The notes below the pieces were generated by a model. It was not told where the DNA came from and made no database searches. It saw nothing but the letters and a program-made list of their open reading frames with translations. Shown here one piece after another: positions 37,113-46,607 of a stretch of 64,000 nt of DNA. Both the position numbers and the translations under genes were made by a program. Positions within the stretch are counted from its first letter, which is position 1. The number at the start of each line of letters is the position of its first letter. This DNA comes from Burkholderiales bacterium (GTDB lineage: Bacteria > Pseudomonadota > Gammaproteobacteria > Burkholderiales > SG8-39): assembly GCA_014860355.1 (NCBI GenBank), contig JACZJV010000110.1, positions 52,363 to 116,362 of the forward strand, written 5' to 3'.

Positions 37113-39427
37113 ACGCAGCCTTGCCTGTCGTCGCCCGCCGCGTCCGCGTCAGCGGGATAGTGCAGGGCGTCGGCTTCCGGCCGCTGGTCTGGCGCCTGGC
37201 GCAGGAACTCGATCTCGCCGGCTGGGTGCGCAACGATGCCCTGGGCGTCGATATTGCCGTCGAAGGCGCCTCGGCCGGAATTGCCAGGTTTCTGCAGCGC
37301 CTGCGCGACGATGCGCCGCCGCTGGCGCGCATCGACTCGGTCAATGCAGAGGAGGCCGCCCCCGAAGGCCTGGCGGGATTCAACATCGCCGCGAGCGCTG
37401 CCGGGCAATCCGCCACCTATATCGGCGCCGACGTCGCTGTTTGCGCAGACTGCCTGGCCGAGCTCTTCGATCCCGCCGGCCGCCGCTGGCGCCACTCCTT
37501 TATCACCTGCACCCACTGCGGCCCCCGCTATACCGTGACGCGCGCGCTGCCCTATGACCGGCCGCAGACCAGCCTGGGTCCGTTCCCCTTGTGTGCGGAC
37601 TGCGCCGGTGAATACAGCTCGCCCGCGAACCGCCGCTTTCATGCCGAAACCACCTGCTGCCCGCACTGCGGTCCCCGCCTGGCGCTGGCCGACGGGGAAG
37701 GAAAGGCCATCGCAGGCGACCCGATCGCAGCGAGCCTGCAGCTGCTGCGCTCGGGGGCCATCGTCGCCGTCAAAGGCCTGGGCGGCTTTCATCTCGCCTG
37801 CGACGCGCGCAATGCCGAAACGCTGGCGCGGCTGCGCCGGCGCAAGAACCGGGAGGAAAAGCCTTTTGCCCTGATGGCGGCCAACGCGGCGAGCCTGCTC
37901 CCCTATGCGAAGATTTCACCTCAGGAGCGCTCGCTGCTCGAGGGCCGCGAGCGTCCGGTCGTTCTGTTGCGGGCGCAGTTTGGCAGCGCGGCCGCCTTGC
38001 CCGGGGTGGCGCCCGGTCTGCACTGGCTGGGCGCCATGCTGCCGAGCACCCCGATCCATTTTCTGCTGTTCCATGAAGCCGCCAGCCGCCCGGCCGGCAG
38101 TGCCTGGCTGGCGGCGCCGCAGGACCTGGTTCTGGTCATGACCAGCGCCAACCCGGGAGGCGAGCCTGTCGTGCGCGAAACTGCCGAAGCGCGCGAGCGG
38201 CTTGCCGGCATCGCCGACGCGATTCTGGATCACGACCGCGACATCGTTTCGCGCTGCGACGACAGCGTCATCCGTGCGTTGGGAGGCACTACGCAATTCA
38301 TCCGGCGCAGCCGTGGCTACGCGTCCGCAAGCATCCGCCTGCCGCAGGCCGGGCCTACGGTGCTGGCTTTCGGCGCGCAGCTGAAGAGCAGCGTTTGTCT
38401 CACCCGCGGCGACGAGGCGTTTATGTCGCCGCACATCGGCGACCTGGACAATGCTGCGACCTGCGCATTCCATGAGGAGACGGTCGCGCGCATGCTCGAT
38501 CTGCTCGAAGCAAGACCGCAGATCGTCGCCCACGACCTGCATCCGGACTACTTCAGCACACAAGCCGCCCTCGGGTTTGCAGCGGAGCACGGGCTGCCCG
38601 CAGTGGCCGTGGCGCACCACCACGCGCATATCGCCGCCGTCTGCGCCGAGCACGGCCGGCGCGGCCCGGTACTCGGCCTGGCTTTGGATGGCGCAGGCTA
38701 CGGAACCGATGGGCAGGCCTGGGGCGGGGAATTGCTGCAGGTCGACGGCGCCCGGTGCGCGCGGCTGGGCCATCTGCGCCCCCTGCCCCTGCCTGGGGGC
38801 GATCGTGCCGCGCGCGAGCCCTGGCGCATGGCCGCCGCCGTCCTGCACGAACTGGACCGGAATGCCGAGATAGTCGCACGCTTGCCGCAGGCGGGCGCGG
38901 GCGTGCTCGCCACCATGCTCGCGCGCGGCATCAATTGTCCGCGCACGTCCAGCATGGGCCGGGTGTTCGATGCCGCTGCCGGCCTCCTGGGCCTCAGTGC
39001 CCGAATGAAATACGAAGCCCAGGCCGCGATCCTGCTGGAGCAGGCGGCAACGCGACACATCGAGCGCCACGGCTGGCCGCGAGCGATGGAGCAGGGCTGG
39101 AGCATAGGCGCCGAAGGGCAGCTGGATCTGCTCGCCCTGCTCGCATCGCTGGAGGGAGCGGCGGATGCAGACCAGGCGGCTGCGCGCTTTCATGCCACGC
39201 TGGCGGCCGCATTGGGCGAGTGGGTCGCGCAGGCGGCGCAGTCCAGCGGCCTCGCGACCCTGGCATGGGGCGGCGGCTGTTTTCTCAACGCCCTGCTGTG
39301 CGCCGGCCTGCGGCAGAATCTGGAACGACGCGGCATCGAGGTGCTTGCGCCTGCGCGCCTGTCACCCGGCGATACCGGCATCGCGCTCGGGCAGGCGTGG
39401 GTGGCGATGGATACCCTGGAGCGCTGA
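37109..39427 (+). CDS. hypF: carbamoyltransferase HypF
   Basis: The 772-residue multidomain protein makes the thiocarbamate on HypE that becomes the cyanide ligand. An N-terminal acylphosphatase domain ([18 protein letters not shown]) is followed by two zinc-finger pairs ([32 protein letters not shown]), a YrdC-like domain ([14 protein letters not shown]) and a Kae1-like domain ([29 protein letters not shown]). TTG at 37109 overlaps the hypB stop. The longer in-frame extension to 36992 is inside hypB and is not used. Confidence 0.95.
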   Translation: MNAALPVVARRVRVSGIVQGVGFRPLVWRLAQELDLAGWVRNDALGVDIAVEGASAGIARFLQRLRDDAPPLARIDSVNAEEAAPEGLAGFNIAASAAGQSATYIGADVAVCADCLAELFDPAGRRWRHSFITCTHCGPRYTVTRALPYDRPQTSLGPFPLCADCAGEYSSPANRRFHAETTCCPHCGPRLALADGEGKAIAGDPIAASLQLLRSGAIVAVKGLGGFHLACDARNAETLARLRRRKNREEKPFALMAANAASLLPYAKISPQERSLLEGRERPVVLLRAQFGSAAALPGVAPGLHWLGAMLPSTPIHFLLFHEAASRPAGSAWLAAPQDLVLVMTSANPGGEPVVRETAEARERLAGIADAILDHDRDIVSRCDDSVIRALGGTTQFIRRSRGYASASIRLPQAGPTVLAFGAQLKSSVCLTRGDEAFMSPHIGDLDNAATCAFHEETVARMLDLLEARPQIVAHDLHPDYFSTQAALGFAAEHGLPAVAVAHHHAHIAAVCAEHGRRGPVLGLALDGAGYGTDGQAWGGELLQVDGARCARLGHLRPLPLPGGDRAAREPWRMAAAVLHELDRNAEIVARLPQAGAGVLATMLARGINCPRTSSMGRVFDAAAGLLGLSARMKYEAQAAILLEQAATRHIERHGWPRAMEQGWSIGAEGQLDLLALLASLEGAADADQAAARFHATLAAALGEWVAQAAQSSGLATLAWGGGCFLNALLCAGLRQNLERRGIEVLAPARLSPGDTGIALGQAWVAMDTLER

Positions 39428-39428
39428 C

Positions 39429-39662
39429 ATGTGCCTAGCACTTCCCGTCCAAGTGACGGAACTCGGCGCCAGGGATACGGCGATCGTCGATCTGGGCGGC
39501 GTGCGCAAGGAAATATCGCTGGCGCTGCTCGATGAGGTGCGCGTCGGCGACTATGTGATTCTGCATGCAGGCTACGCCTTGTCGAAACTCGACCAGGAGG
39601 AGGCGGAAAAGACCCTGGCGCTGTTTGCGCAGATGCAGGCGGCCGGTCCCGCAGCGCCGTGA
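39429..39662 (+). CDS. hypC: hydrogenase maturation chaperone HypC
   Basis: The 77-residue protein starts MCLALPVQVTELGARD; Cys2 is the conserved residue that binds the Fe(CN)2CO intermediate with HypD. Domain HupF/HypC is complete (VRKEISLALLDEVRVGDYVILHAGYA). Its stop overlaps the hypD GTG. Only one HypC/HybG-type chaperone is present in the window. Confidence 0.95.
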   Translation: MCLALPVQVTELGARDTAIVDLGGVRKEISLALLDEVRVGDYVILHAGYALSKLDQEEAEKTLALFAQMQAAGPAAP

Positions 39663-40798
39663 AGTACATAGACGAATTCCGCGACGGCGATCTCGCCCGG
39701 AATCTGGCGCAGAACATCGTGGCGGCAGCCGAACCCGGGCGGACTTACAGCTTCATGGAATTCTGCGGTGGTCATACCCATGCGATCTCGCGCTACGGAC
39801 TGGTCGACCTGCTGCCGCGGAACCTGCGCATGGTCCACGGACCCGGCTGTCCGGTCTGTGTGCTGCCGATCGGGCGCATCGACATGGCGATCGACCTCGC
39901 GCTCACGCGGGGCGCCATCCTGTGCACCTACGCCGACACCCTGCGCGTGCCGGCCTCGGGCGGCATGTCGCTGATGAAGGCGAGGGCCGGCACCGGCGGC
40001 AGTTGCGCCGATGTCCGCATGGTGTACTCGACGCGGGACGCGCTGCAGGTTGCGCGCGACCATCCCCGGCGCGAGGTGGTGTTTTTTGCCATCGGCTTCG
40101 AAACCACCACGCCGCCGACGGCGCTGGCGATCCAGCAGGCGCAGAGCGAAGGACTCTCCAACTTCAGCGTGCTCTGCTGCCATGTGCTGACGCCGGCGGC
40201 GATCAGGACCATTCTGCAGTCGCCCGAAACGGAGCAGGGGCCCGCGGTGGCGATCGACGGGCTGATCGGCCCCGCGCATGTGTCGACCGTGATCGGCAGC
40301 CGGCCCTACGAATTCGTCGCCGCGGAATTTCATAAGCCCGTGGTGATCGCCGGTTTCGAGCCGCTGGACCTGATGCAGGCGATCCTGATGCTGGTGCGCC
40401 AGGTGAACGCGGGTCGCGCCGAGGTGGAAAACGAATTTTCGCGGGCGGTGAGCCGCGAGGGCAATCTGAAGGCGCAGGCGCGCGTGGCCGAGGTGTTCGA
40501 ACTGCGCCGCGAATTCGAGTGGCGCGGGCTCGCGCTAGTGCCCCATTCGGCGCTGCAGATCCGCGCTCAGTATGCGGCGTTCGACGCCGAGCGGCGTTTC
40601 CAGCTCGAATACCGGTTCGTGCCGGACAACAAGGCCTGCGAATGCGGCGCGATCCTGCGCGGGGTCAAGCGGCCGCAGGACTGCGCGATCTTCGGCAGCG
40701 TATGCAGCCCCGAAAACCCGGTCGGCTCCTGCATGGTCAGCAGCGAAGGCGCCTGCGCGGCGCACTACGGCTACGGCCGCTACCAGGACAGGCACTGA
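39659..40798 (+). CDS. hypD: hydrogenase maturation iron-sulfur protein HypD
   Basis: The 379-residue protein begins GTG AAG TAC. Conserved motifs are CGGHTHAISRYG, GPGCPVCVLP and GFETTTPPTA. C-terminal [4Fe-4S] cysteines lie in CECGAILRG, CAIFGSVC and GSCMVSSEGACAAHYGYGR. HypD assembles Fe(CN)2CO with HypC and HypE. The last codons overlap the hypE ATG by one base. Confidence 0.96.
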   Translation: MKYIDEFRDGDLARNLAQNIVAAAEPGRTYSFMEFCGGHTHAISRYGLVDLLPRNLRMVHGPGCPVCVLPIGRIDMAIDLALTRGAILCTYADTLRVPASGGMSLMKARAGTGGSCADVRMVYSTRDALQVARDHPRREVVFFAIGFETTTPPTALAIQQAQSEGLSNFSVLCCHVLTPAAIRTILQSPETEQGPAVAIDGLIGPAHVSTVIGSRPYEFVAAEFHKPVVIAGFEPLDLMQAILMLVRQVNAGRAEVENEFSRAVSREGNLKAQARVAEVFELRREFEWRGLALVPHSALQIRAQYAAFDAERRFQLEYRFVPDNKACECGAILRGVKRPQDCAIFGSVCSPENPVGSCMVSSEGACAAHYGYGRYQDRH

Positions 40799-41874
40799 TG
40801 GGCGGGGCACAGGGGAAAACCCGCAGAGGCTACGCGCGGCCGCTCGATTTGACGCGCGGCCGGGTGGATCTGACGCACGGTTCGGGCGGGCGCGCGATGG
40901 CGCAACTCGTCGAGGAACTGTTTGCGCGGTTTCTCGGCAACGAGTATCTCGGCCAGGGTAACGACGGCGCCGTGCTGCCGGCGCCGATGCTCGAGGGCAG
41001 GCCCGGCCGGCTGGTGCTGTCCACCGACTGCCACGTGGTATCGCCGCTGTTCTTTCCCGGCGGCGACATCGGCTGCCTGTCGGTGCACGGGACGCTGAAC
41101 GACGTGGCGATGATGGGCGCCACTCCGCTTTATCTCGCGGCAGGTTTCATTCTGGAGGAGGGCTACGCACTGGGCGATCTTGCGCGCATCGTCGAATCCA
41201 TGGCGAATGCGGCGCGCGCGGCCGGGGTGCCGGTGGTGGCGGGCGATACCAAGGTGGTCGAGCGCGGCAAGGGCGATGGCGTATTCATCACGACCACGGG
41301 TGTGGGCGTATTGCCCCTGGGCCTGGAACTCGGCGGTGGCCGCGCGCGGCCTGGCGACGCGGTGCTGGTTTCGGGCTCGATCGGCGATCATGGCGTGGCG
41401 ATCATGAGCAAGCGCGAAAACCTCACTTTCGATGCGCCGATCGAATCCGACACCGCGGCGCTGCACGGCCTCGTTGCGGCCATGCTGGCCACATGCACCG
41501 ACCTGCGCTGTCTGCGCGATCCCACGCGCGGGGGGCTGGCGGCGACCCTGAATGAAATCGCCGCACAGTCCGGCGTCGGCATGATGTTGCAGGAGCGGGC
41601 GATTCCGCTGAAGCCGGTGGTCGCCGCCGCCTGCGAATTGCTCGGGCTCGATCCGCTCAACGTCGCCAACGAAGGCAAGCTGATTGCGATCTGTGCGCCA
41701 GCCGACGCCCCGCGCCTGCTGGCGGCGATGCGCGCGCATCCGCTGGGTCAGGACGCCGCGCTGATCGGCGTAGTGATCGCCGATGATCATCATTTCGTAC
41801 AGCTCACCACGGCATTCGGCGGGCGGCGCATCGTCGACTGGCTGGCGGGGGATCAGTTGCCGCGTATTTGCTGA
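40798..41874 (+). CDS. hypE: hydrogenase maturation factor HypE
   Basis: The 358-residue PurM-like ATPase dehydrates the HypF-made carboxamide to thiocyanate on its C-terminal cysteine. The sequence ends PRIC, so that cysteine is present. Motifs include LTHGSGGRAMAQLVEELF, GDIGCLSVHGTLNDVAMMGA, AGDTKVVERGKGDG and DPTRGGLAATLNEIA. It closes a complete hyp set; structural hydrogenase genes and an endopeptidase are not in the window. Confidence 0.96.
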   Translation: MGGAQGKTRRGYARPLDLTRGRVDLTHGSGGRAMAQLVEELFARFLGNEYLGQGNDGAVLPAPMLEGRPGRLVLSTDCHVVSPLFFPGGDIGCLSVHGTLNDVAMMGATPLYLAAGFILEEGYALGDLARIVESMANAARAAGVPVVAGDTKVVERGKGDGVFITTTGVGVLPLGLELGGGRARPGDAVLVSGSIGDHGVAIMSKRENLTFDAPIESDTAALHGLVAAMLATCTDLRCLRDPTRGGLAATLNEIAAQSGVGMMLQERAIPLKPVVAAACELLGLDPLNVANEGKLIAICAPADAPRLLAAMRAHPLGQDAALIGVVIADDHHFVQLTTAFGGRRIVDWLAGDQLPRIC

Positions 41875-41897
41875 CATCCACGCTATGATGCGGCCAG

Positions 41898-42452
41898 ATG
41901 AAGGGCATACAACTCATATCGCATCCGGCGACGCCGGTGCCTCAAGTCGATGTGCTGCTCGTCGCACTGTCGCTAGCCGGCAATGGCGAACTGAGCGCAC
42001 GCTTCGACTGCCGCTGCCGCGCCGGCGTGCTGCGCCTGCCGCAGACGCAGCCGGCGCAAGCCACGGATGAACTCTGGCGCCATACCTGCTGCGAACTCTT
42101 CGTCGCGGTGAGCGGCGACCCCGCCTACCGGGAATTCAACTGCTCGCCTTCGGGGCAATGGGCCATGTATGATTTTTCCGCCTACCGCGAGCGCGAGGTG
42201 TCGGCGCTTGGTCCGAAGCCGCCTGCGCCGAGCATAAGATTCGACTCCGGGGCCAAGGGCTGGACGCTGCAGGCGCGCATAGCCGCGGCAGCATTGCCCC
42301 GGGGCGCTCCCGCACAAATCGAACTGGGCGTGGCGGTGGTGTTGGAAACTGAGCAGGGGAAGCTGAGCTATTGGGCGCTGCGGCACGCGGCCGGGCAGCC
42401 GGATTTTCATCGGCGCGAGAGCTTCGTGCTGCGCCTGTCCGAGATCGATTAG
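41898..42452 (+). CDS. DOMON-like domain protein
   Basis: The 184-residue protein resembles the DOMON-like family (beta-sandwich related to cytochrome-binding/carbohydrate-binding domains). Family-like segments are LWRHTCCELFVA, YREFNCSPSGQWAMYDFSAY and SYWALRHAAGQPDFHRRESF. No signal peptide is seen, so a cytoplasmic location is expected. It lies 23 bp after hypE and 12 bp before the NamZ-family gene and may be read with both. The function is unknown. Confidence 0.7.
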   Translation: MKGIQLISHPATPVPQVDVLLVALSLAGNGELSARFDCRCRAGVLRLPQTQPAQATDELWRHTCCELFVAVSGDPAYREFNCSPSGQWAMYDFSAYREREVSALGPKPPAPSIRFDSGAKGWTLQARIAAAALPRGAPAQIELGVAVVLETEQGKLSYWALRHAAGQPDFHRRESFVLRLSEID

Positions 42453-42464
42453 GATGCGAATGAC

Positions 42465-43673
42465 ATGAAGTTTGGCATCGAACGTTTGCTGGAAGACCCG
42501 GCCCTGCGCCTCAAGCTCGCGGGCAGGCGGGTGGCGCTGCTCGCCCATCCGGCTTCGGTCACGCGCGAACTGGCGCATAGCCTGGACGCGCTGGCCGCGC
42601 TGCCCGACATCCGCCTGGCCGCTGCCTTCGGGCCGCAGCATGGGCTGCGCGGGGACAAGCAGGACAATATGATAGCGTCGCCCGATTTCGTCGATCCGCG
42701 CCTGGGCATACCGGTGTTCAGCCTCTACGGCGAACAGCGCCGGCCGAGCGCGGCGATGATGGACCAGTTCGACGTGCTGCTGGTCGATCTGCAGGATCTC
42801 GGTTGCCGCATCTACACTTTCATCACCACCCTGCGCTATATGCTGGAGGCGGCCGCGACCCACGGCAAGGCGGTGTGGATACTGGATCGCCCCAACCCGG
42901 CCGGCCGGCCGGTAGAGGGACTGCGCCTGCGTCCGGGTTGGGAGAGCTTCGTCGGCGCGGGACCTTTGCCTATGCGCCACGGGCTGACCATGGGCGAACT
43001 CGCGCGCTGGTTCTGCGTCCAGCTCAAACTTGATGTCGAGCTGGAGGTGCTCGGCATGCAGCAGTGGCTGCCCGCCGCGGCGCCGGGCTACGGCTGGCCG
43101 CTGCACGAGCGCAGCTGGGTCAATCCGAGCCCGAACGCGCCCAATCTGTCGATGGCGCGCTGCTATGCGGGCACGGTCATGCTCGAGGGCACGACCTTGT
43201 CGGAGGGCAGGGGCAGCACGCGCCCACTCGAATTGTTCGGCGCGCCCGATATCGACGCCGATGCGCTTCTGGCCGCGATGCGGCAACTGGCGCCGCAATG
43301 GCTGTCGGGCTGCCTGCTGCGGCCCTGCTGGTTCGAACCGACCTTCCACAAGCATGCGGGAGAACTCTGCCACGGCCTGCAATTGCATGTGGACGACCCG
43401 GGGCACTACGATCATGCCGCGTTCAAGCCCTGGCGTTTGATGGCGCTCGCCTTCAAGTGCCTGCGCCGGATGGATCCGGCCTATCCGCTGTGGCGCGATT
43501 TCGATTACGAATACGAGCGCGAGAAGCTGGCCATCGATGTGATCAACGGCAGCGATCTGTTGCGGTTGTGGGTCGACGACCCCGCTGCCGGTCCGGACGA
43601 TCTCGATCGTTTGGCCCTGATCGACGAAGCGTCCTGGGAGTCGGAGCGCAAGCCGTTTCTGCTCTATGCGTAG
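42465..43673 (+). CDS. DUF1343 family protein, exo-beta-N-acetylmuramidase NamZ-like
   Basis: The 402-residue DUF1343 protein has FGPQHGLRGDKQDNM, VDLQDLGCRIYTFITTLRYM and ILDRPNPAGRPVEGLRL. The acidic/aromatic segment MLEGTTLSEGRGSTRPLELFG contains catalytic-region residues of this family. NamZ enzymes remove terminal MurNAc from peptidoglycan fragments. No signal peptide is visible, so this copy would act in the cytoplasm on recycled muropeptides, or be exported by other means. It is convergent with the next, minus-strand gene. Confidence 0.82.
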   Translation: MKFGIERLLEDPALRLKLAGRRVALLAHPASVTRELAHSLDALAALPDIRLAAAFGPQHGLRGDKQDNMIASPDFVDPRLGIPVFSLYGEQRRPSAAMMDQFDVLLVDLQDLGCRIYTFITTLRYMLEAAATHGKAVWILDRPNPAGRPVEGLRLRPGWESFVGAGPLPMRHGLTMGELARWFCVQLKLDVELEVLGMQQWLPAAAPGYGWPLHERSWVNPSPNAPNLSMARCYAGTVMLEGTTLSEGRGSTRPLELFGAPDIDADALLAAMRQLAPQWLSGCLLRPCWFEPTFHKHAGELCHGLQLHVDDPGHYDHAAFKPWRLMALAFKCLRRMDPAYPLWRDFDYEYEREKLAIDVINGSDLLRLWVDDPAAGPDDLDRLALIDEASWESERKPFLLYA

Positions 43674-43718
43674 ACGCGCGCCGCAGCAGTTTCGCGCCGA
43701 AGGGGGCGTTTGTCCGGC

Positions 43719-44687
43719 CTATGCCAGTGAGGGTTCTGTTTCCGTCACGGCATGGTCGGCCAGCAGTCCCGCGGCGATCAGCGCCTGTCGTATGCGTTCT
43801 ATTTCCTCGGCGCAGAGCTTCATCAGCGGCGGGCGCACCACGGCGCGCGGCAGCCTGCCGAGCAGCACCAGCGCTTCCTTCATGCGGTTGTGCATGTCGA
43901 CCCAGGGCTCGGTGTAGAACACTTCCGCCGTCGGCCAGATGCGATCGTTCAACTTGCGCGCGGTGGCGAGGTCGTTCGCCTGCACCGCGCGGAACAACTG
44001 CGCCTGCAGCTCGGCGATGACCGAACCGCTGCCCGAGAGCAGGCCCTTGCAGCCGAGCACCAGCGAAGAGAGCAGCCAGGCGCTGTGCGTGGTGAGGACG
44101 ACGACTTCGGGAGTGCGCGCCTGCAGCACGCGGATCTGGCGCTCGTGCAGCTGCGGATTCGCGCTCCAGTCCTTGATCGCGCGCAGCGTCGGCACGGCAT
44201 CCATGATTTTGGTCAGTGTGGAGAGCGGATAGCCCTGGCCGCCGGCGAGCGGATACTGGAACAGGATCAGCGGCAGGTCGCTCGCATCGGCGATGCGCTT
44301 GAAATAATCGACCGCCATTTCCGGGCGCTGGCCGAACGTATAGACGCCGGTGGGGAACACGAGCAGGGCGGAGGCGCCGCCCGCGTGCGCCATTTTTGCC
44401 AGGCGCGCCGCCTCGAACGGACCTTCGCTGTAGATGCCGTTGACAATGGGCAGGCGCGCGCCGATTTCGTCCTGGGTGATCGCGAGCACGCGCTGCTGCT
44501 CGTCGAAACTGCAGGACGCCACTTCCGAAGCGTGTGCGTTGATGGTGATCGCCGAGAGGCCTGCAACCGATGCGATGTCGCGCAGGTGCGAGCGGTAGGA
44601 AGCCTCGTCTATGGACAGGTCCTCGTTGAAGGGCAGCAGCGCCGCCGGGATGACGCCGTGGGGCAGGTAGTTCTTGTGTCTGGGCAT
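43719..44687 (-). CDS. dihydrodipicolinate synthase-family aldolase/lyase
   Basis: The 322-residue TIM-barrel protein of the DapA superfamily keeps the Schiff-base lysine in LRAIKDWSANP and the tyrosine in LFQYPLAGG. It forms or splits C-C or C-N bonds of keto acids by an imine mechanism. It is not dapA itself: the motif around the barrel bottom differs and the context is catabolic. AGGAGA lies upstream of the ATG. It follows the enamidase-like gene on the same strand (16-bp gap), so it may act on that pathway's keto or semialdehyde product. Confidence 0.82.
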   Translation of the reverse strand: MPRHKNYLPHGVIPAALLPFNEDLSIDEASYRSHLRDIASVAGLSAITINAHASEVASCSFDEQQRVLAITQDEIGARLPIVNGIYSEGPFEAARLAKMAHAGGASALLVFPTGVYTFGQRPEMAVDYFKRIADASDLPLILFQYPLAGGQGYPLSTLTKIMDAVPTLRAIKDWSANPQLHERQIRVLQARTPEVVVLTTHSAWLLSSLVLGCKGLLSGSGSVIAELQAQLFRAVQANDLATARKLNDRIWPTAEVFYTEPWVDMHNRMKEALVLLGRLPRAVVRPPLMKLCAEEIERIRQALIAAGLLADHAVTETEPSLA

Positions 44688-44703
44688 GATGGTTCTCCTA
44701 GGT

Positions 44704-45900
44704 TCAGTGGGCGGCGCCGGAGTAATCCTGCGGGATGCGGCACTCGGCGACGCGCACACTGCGCATCGGTGCCGGGGTGTTGCGGCTGCGGCCGACGAAG
44801 CGCGGCACGCCGTCGGTGATGACCGCGGCCACCGCCGGAATGTCGCCGTTTCGGAGTGCATCCAAAGCATTGTCCTTCGATCCGCCGACGCAGGCATCGA
44901 GCAGCACCACGTCGGCATCGCAGCCGGTTTTGACAAAACCCGAGTTGAGGCGATACACCTTGGCGTTGTTGCCGGTGGCCGCGGCGATGGCCCATTCCAC
45001 CGGCATGTCGGAGAGGCTCGCCAGATGGCCTATGGTGTAGAGCATCCCGAGCGGCATGATGCCGCTGCCGGTGGGGGTGTCGGTGGCGATGAGGAAGCGG
45101 TCGAACTCTCCGGCCTTGCGCACCAGGTCCGCAATCAACAGCGTGGTGCGCAGATTGCCGGCGGTGCATACCTGCAGCGCCATTTTGCTTTCGTTGACCA
45201 CGCGCGGGAAGTCCGCGTCGGGCATGGCCACCGGGCCGCCGTTGACGTGGAATGACACGTCGGGCTGGATCGCGAGCAGGTGGTCGGCCCAGATGCCCGA
45301 CGACCCGGGGATGGACGAGCCGCCGGTATGCACCATGGTGATCATGCCGTGCTTTTTCGCCCAGGCGATCATCGGCCCGTATTCGTAGGGCGTCTTGACT
45401 GCGCCGAATCCTGCTTTCGCCAGCCACACGCCCTTGGCGGCGATTTCGGCAAAGTCGGCTTCGGTTAGGCCAGGCTCCATGATGACCGAGCCCGCCCAGA
45501 CGCGCATGCCACCGGGGCGATAGTGCTCGAAACACTTCATCGCGGCGACTGCCAGCGCCTTCACGCCTTCGGGGTCCTTGGGGCGCCCGGTCACGTGCAC
45601 TTCGGACGCACTGATCGCGCTGGTGACGCCGCCGTGCACATAGCTCTCGAGAAAGCCCACGGTTTTCTGCCGCGGCGTGTAGTCGCCGAAGGTGTTGTGC
45701 ACCTGCGAGTCGATCAGGCCCGGAATCGCGGTTGCGCCATCGGCATCGATGACGACATCGCAAGCGGCCACCGCAGCGGCCGAGGCCGATCCGATTTCGA
45801 CAATTTTGCCGGCTTCCATCAGGATGGTATCGCCGCTCGCGTAGGGCGCGCGCCAGTCGCCGGAGAGAATGGGCCCAAGGTTGACGATCGCTGTTTTCAT
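44704..45900 (-). CDS. enamidase-like amidohydrolase (6-oxo-tetrahydronicotinate type)
   Basis: The 398-residue amidohydrolase-superfamily protein has metal ligands in IDSQVHNTFGDYTPRQKT and VHTGGSSIPGSSGI, a later histidine in VSFHVNGGPVAM and an aspartate in LIATDTPTGSGIMPLG. Motifs PRQKT, GRPKD, MVHTGGSSIPGSS and SRNTPAP match, as I recall them, the enamidase of Eubacterium barkeri nicotinate fermentation. That enzyme opens 6-oxo-1,4,5,6-tetrahydronicotinate to 2-formylglutarate and ammonia. The metal-binding HxH motif appears as H-N rather than H-x-H. The reaction type (cyclic enamide or imide hydrolysis) is likely; the exact substrate is inferred. Confidence 0.75.
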   Translation of the reverse strand: MKTAIVNLGPILSGDWRAPYASGDTILMEAGKIVEIGSASAAAVAACDVVIDADGATAIPGLIDSQVHNTFGDYTPRQKTVGFLESYVHGGVTSAISASEVHVTGRPKDPEGVKALAVAAMKCFEHYRPGGMRVWAGSVIMEPGLTEADFAEIAAKGVWLAKAGFGAVKTPYEYGPMIAWAKKHGMITMVHTGGSSIPGSSGIWADHLLAIQPDVSFHVNGGPVAMPDADFPRVVNESKMALQVCTAGNLRTTLLIADLVRKAGEFDRFLIATDTPTGSGIMPLGMLYTIGHLASLSDMPVEWAIAAATGNNAKVYRLNSGFVKTGCDADVVLLDACVGGSKDNALDALRNGDIPAVAAVITDGVPRFVGRSRNTPAPMRSVRVAECRIPQDYSGAAH

Positions 45901-45915
45901 CGCGTTCCCCCCCGC

Positions 45916-46494
45916 CTAGACCAGGCCGTTCTCGCCCTTGAGCTTGCCGTAGGCCAGCCCGCCGACGCGCGCATTCAGCCGGCCGCGGTTGGCGAGGCAA
46001 AGGATCAGGGCGATTTCGTCGGGCATGGGCGCGTCCGCAAGCATCAGCGTCATGCCGTCGTAATGCGAACGCACATACAGCGCGTCCTTGCAGTTCATCG
46101 GGATGTCGATAGGCGTTCCGGCCATCGCGACCTTGGTCATGGACGAGATCCAGGCTTTGCCGCCGCCCAGCGCCTCGCGCAGCGGCTCGGCGAACGCGGT
46201 GGTGAGCAGCGCATTGCCGTGTTCCTGTTCGCCTTCGATGCCGACGATCGCGCCCTTGCCCACGCCTTGGGCGGAGTAGGGCGCCAGGGCCGCTTTCGCC
46301 ATGGCGGCGAGCTCTCGGCCGAGCGCCGCGCTGGCCTTGATCATCGGGGCTAGGTTCTTCACGTAGCCGCCCGCATACGGATTGTCGACCACCACCACCG
46401 CCGCAACCTTGCGCAGCGGAATGCCCGATTTTGATCCGCTGTCGGTGCCGCGGTCTTCAATGAAGGTGTAAGAGCGCTTGATATGCAGTTTCAT
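45916..46494 (-). CDS. amino acid synthesis (DUF1185/AA_synth) family protein
   Basis: The 192-residue protein is of the AA_synth family (PF06684): MKLHIKRSYTFIEDRGTDSG, VVDNPYAGGYV, GVGKGAIVGIEGEQEHGNAL and PMNCKDALYVRSHYDG. The family name reflects old genetic evidence; no reaction is established. In many proteobacteria it sits beside DHDPS-like and amidohydrolase genes, as here (16-bp gap to the enamidase-like gene). It starts a minus-strand operon divergent from the plus-strand DHDPS-like gene. Confidence 0.8.
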   Translation of the reverse strand: MKLHIKRSYTFIEDRGTDSGSKSGIPLRKVAAVVVVDNPYAGGYVKNLAPMIKASAALGRELAAMAKAALAPYSAQGVGKGAIVGIEGEQEHGNALLTTAFAEPLREALGGGKAWISSMTKVAMAGTPIDIPMNCKDALYVRSHYDGMTLMLADAPMPDEIALILCLANRGRLNARVGGLAYGKLKGENGLV

Positions 46495-46521
46495 TACCGT
46501 CCCCAGGAAGTTTCATCGATT

Positions 46522-46550
46522 TTGACTATTCTGACATGGAACGGCAGAAT
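46522..46550 (+). promoter_or_regulatory. candidate promoter with overlapping operator for the 46.6 kb DHDPS-like gene
   Basis: TTGACT (46522-46527) and CAGAAT (46545-46550) are separated by 17 bp. An inverted repeat ATTCTG (46528-46533)/CAGAAT (46545-46550) covers the spacer and -10. The gap also separates the divergent AA_synth gene, so a regulator bound here could control both directions. Confidence 0.5.
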
Positions 46551-46607
46551 CGGGCATTGCGCCCATGCCCAGACGGCCGGCGGATATCAGACCAAGGAAG
46601 CAGCCGC

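Noticed and set aside
44704..45900. Dihydroorotase, allantoinase or hydantoinase
   Set aside because: The sequence lacks their HxH-plus-carbamylated-lysine pattern and matches enamidase-type motifs (PRQKT, HTGGSSIPGSS) better.
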